Below, in pieces: positions 18,619 to 18,930 of a stretch of 18,930 nucleotides of DNA. This DNA comes from Nanosynbacter sp963540705. GTDB taxonomy: Bacteria; Patescibacteriota; Saccharimonadia; Saccharimonadales; Saccharimonadaceae. A model generated the notes under the pieces. It made no database searches, was not told where the DNA came from, and saw only the letters and a program-made list of their open reading frames with translations. The translations under genes and the position numbers were made by a program. The stretch's first letter is position 1. Each line of letters opens with the position of its first letter. The stretch covers positions 1 through 18,930 of the forward strand of contig CAUTQX010000012.1 of the NCBI GenBank assembly GCA_963540705.1. Direction: 5' to 3'.

Positions 18619-18930
18619 ATGGCAATTGAAAGAATAGTTGATACAAGTTCGCATGATGATGATTCTGAAGAGCAGCGAATTGAAGTTAGTTTGCGCCCGC
18701 AGAGTTTTTCTGAGTATGTTGGCCAAGAGAGATTGAAGAGAAATTTACGTTTGGCAATTGATGCGGCTAAAAAGCGTGGCGAGCCGTTGGATCATGTATT
18801 ATTATATGGTGCACCAGGACTTCGGAAAGACAACACTTTCAAATATAATTGCAAATGAAATGAATGGGAGTATAAAAATAACATCAGGGCCTGCTATAGA
18901 AAAGGCGGGTGATTTAGCAGCAATACTTAC
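18619..18930 (+). CDS. ruvB: RuvB branch-migration motor, 5' part, frameshifted in Walker A and cut by window edge
   Basis: RuvB is the AAA+ ATPase that drives Holliday-junction migration. Residues 1-69 match the RuvB N-terminus (LRPQSFSEYVGQERLKRNL, then LDHVLLYGAPGL). The next codons should read G-K-T-T. Instead the frame reads R-K-D-N and stops after residue 79 (18858). Dropping one base, C18823, restores G-K-T-T-L-S-N-I-I-A-N-E-M. It then continues with the expected I-T-S-G-P-A-I-E-K-A-G-D-L-A-A-I-L-T to the window edge. So this is a one-base insertion in the P-loop: a real lesion, a sequencing error or a misjoined assembly. Codon choice also changes near the site. The rest of the gene (family length about 335-345) lies beyond the window. 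Confidence 0.85.

Noticed and set aside
1..18930. UGA recoding (code 25)
   Set aside because: All main genes are intact without in-frame TGA, and TGA ends genes at 12697 and 13173.
1..18930. CRISPR array, rRNA or insertion sequence
   Set aside because: No regularly spaced direct repeats, no rRNA-like stretch, and no transposase or flanking terminal inverted repeats were found.

Overview
The window reads as a chromosomal segment of a Candidatus Saccharibacteria (TM7) or closely related Patescibacteria/CPR genome. This rests on gene content and protein style: a lone TatA/TatC pair, a tiny twin-arginine protein followed by a protein opening with an LPQPGGDDGNWG-type motif, a ComEC-like channel, a lamin-tail surface protein with Cys-rich repeats, and very weak or absent ribosome binding sites at many genes. 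No marker here proves the taxon, so it is inference. UGA is used as a stop (for example at 12697 and 13173), so the Gracilibacteria/SR1 recoding of UGA to Gly does not apply. Base composition is moderately AT-rich.

Layout, left to right. 1-187 (minus) is the start of a short Cys-containing surface-type protein running off the left edge; it faces tatA across overlapping divergent promoters. 259-1543 is tatA-tatC, with an unusual basic tail on TatC. 1617-1829 is a 70-residue protein that is almost entirely a Tat signal. 1913-4297 holds two large unfamiliar proteins, the first split by a single-base frameshift at a T run (2287-2290). 4298-7539 is dnaK-dnaJ, with three CIRCE operators and a terminator after dnaK; hrcA and grpE are not in the window. 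7600-10734 is a very large multispanning membrane protein. 10758-12181 is a RimB-type retropepsin followed by RimK, overlapping by one base. 12206-13173 is a DUF192 protein plus a small membrane protein. 13221-13297 is tRNA-Lys(UUU) with its own promoter and terminator. Then come a ComEC/Rec2-family channel (13362-14813), YebC (14860-15576), a lamin-tail surface protein (15676-17475), and ruvC, ruvA and a frameshifted, truncated ruvB (17492 to the right edge).

Themes. The Tat cluster looks self-contained: a minimal translocase next to a miniature Tat substrate and two putative exported or surface proteins. The CIRCE sites put dnaK and dnaJ under HrcA heat-shock control, as two separately promoted and separately terminated units. 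The ruv genes give Holliday-junction processing, with YebC and ComEC nearby.

The most striking signal across genes is promoter architecture. At five genes (DUF192, comEC, ruvC, ruvA, ruvB) a -10 hexamer ends exactly 6 bases before the ATG, with no Shine-Dalgarno sequence. This predicts leaderless transcripts starting at the A of the ATG. dnaJ and the rimB-like gene are nearly the same. Genes with longer leaders (tatA, the Tat microprotein, the 1913 gene, dnaK, yebC, the lamin-tail gene) do carry Shine-Dalgarno motifs. The two single-base frameshifts (at 2287-2290 and 18823) may be real mutations, recoding or sequencing errors; the ruvB one sits inside the Walker A motif and coincides with a shift in codon choice.
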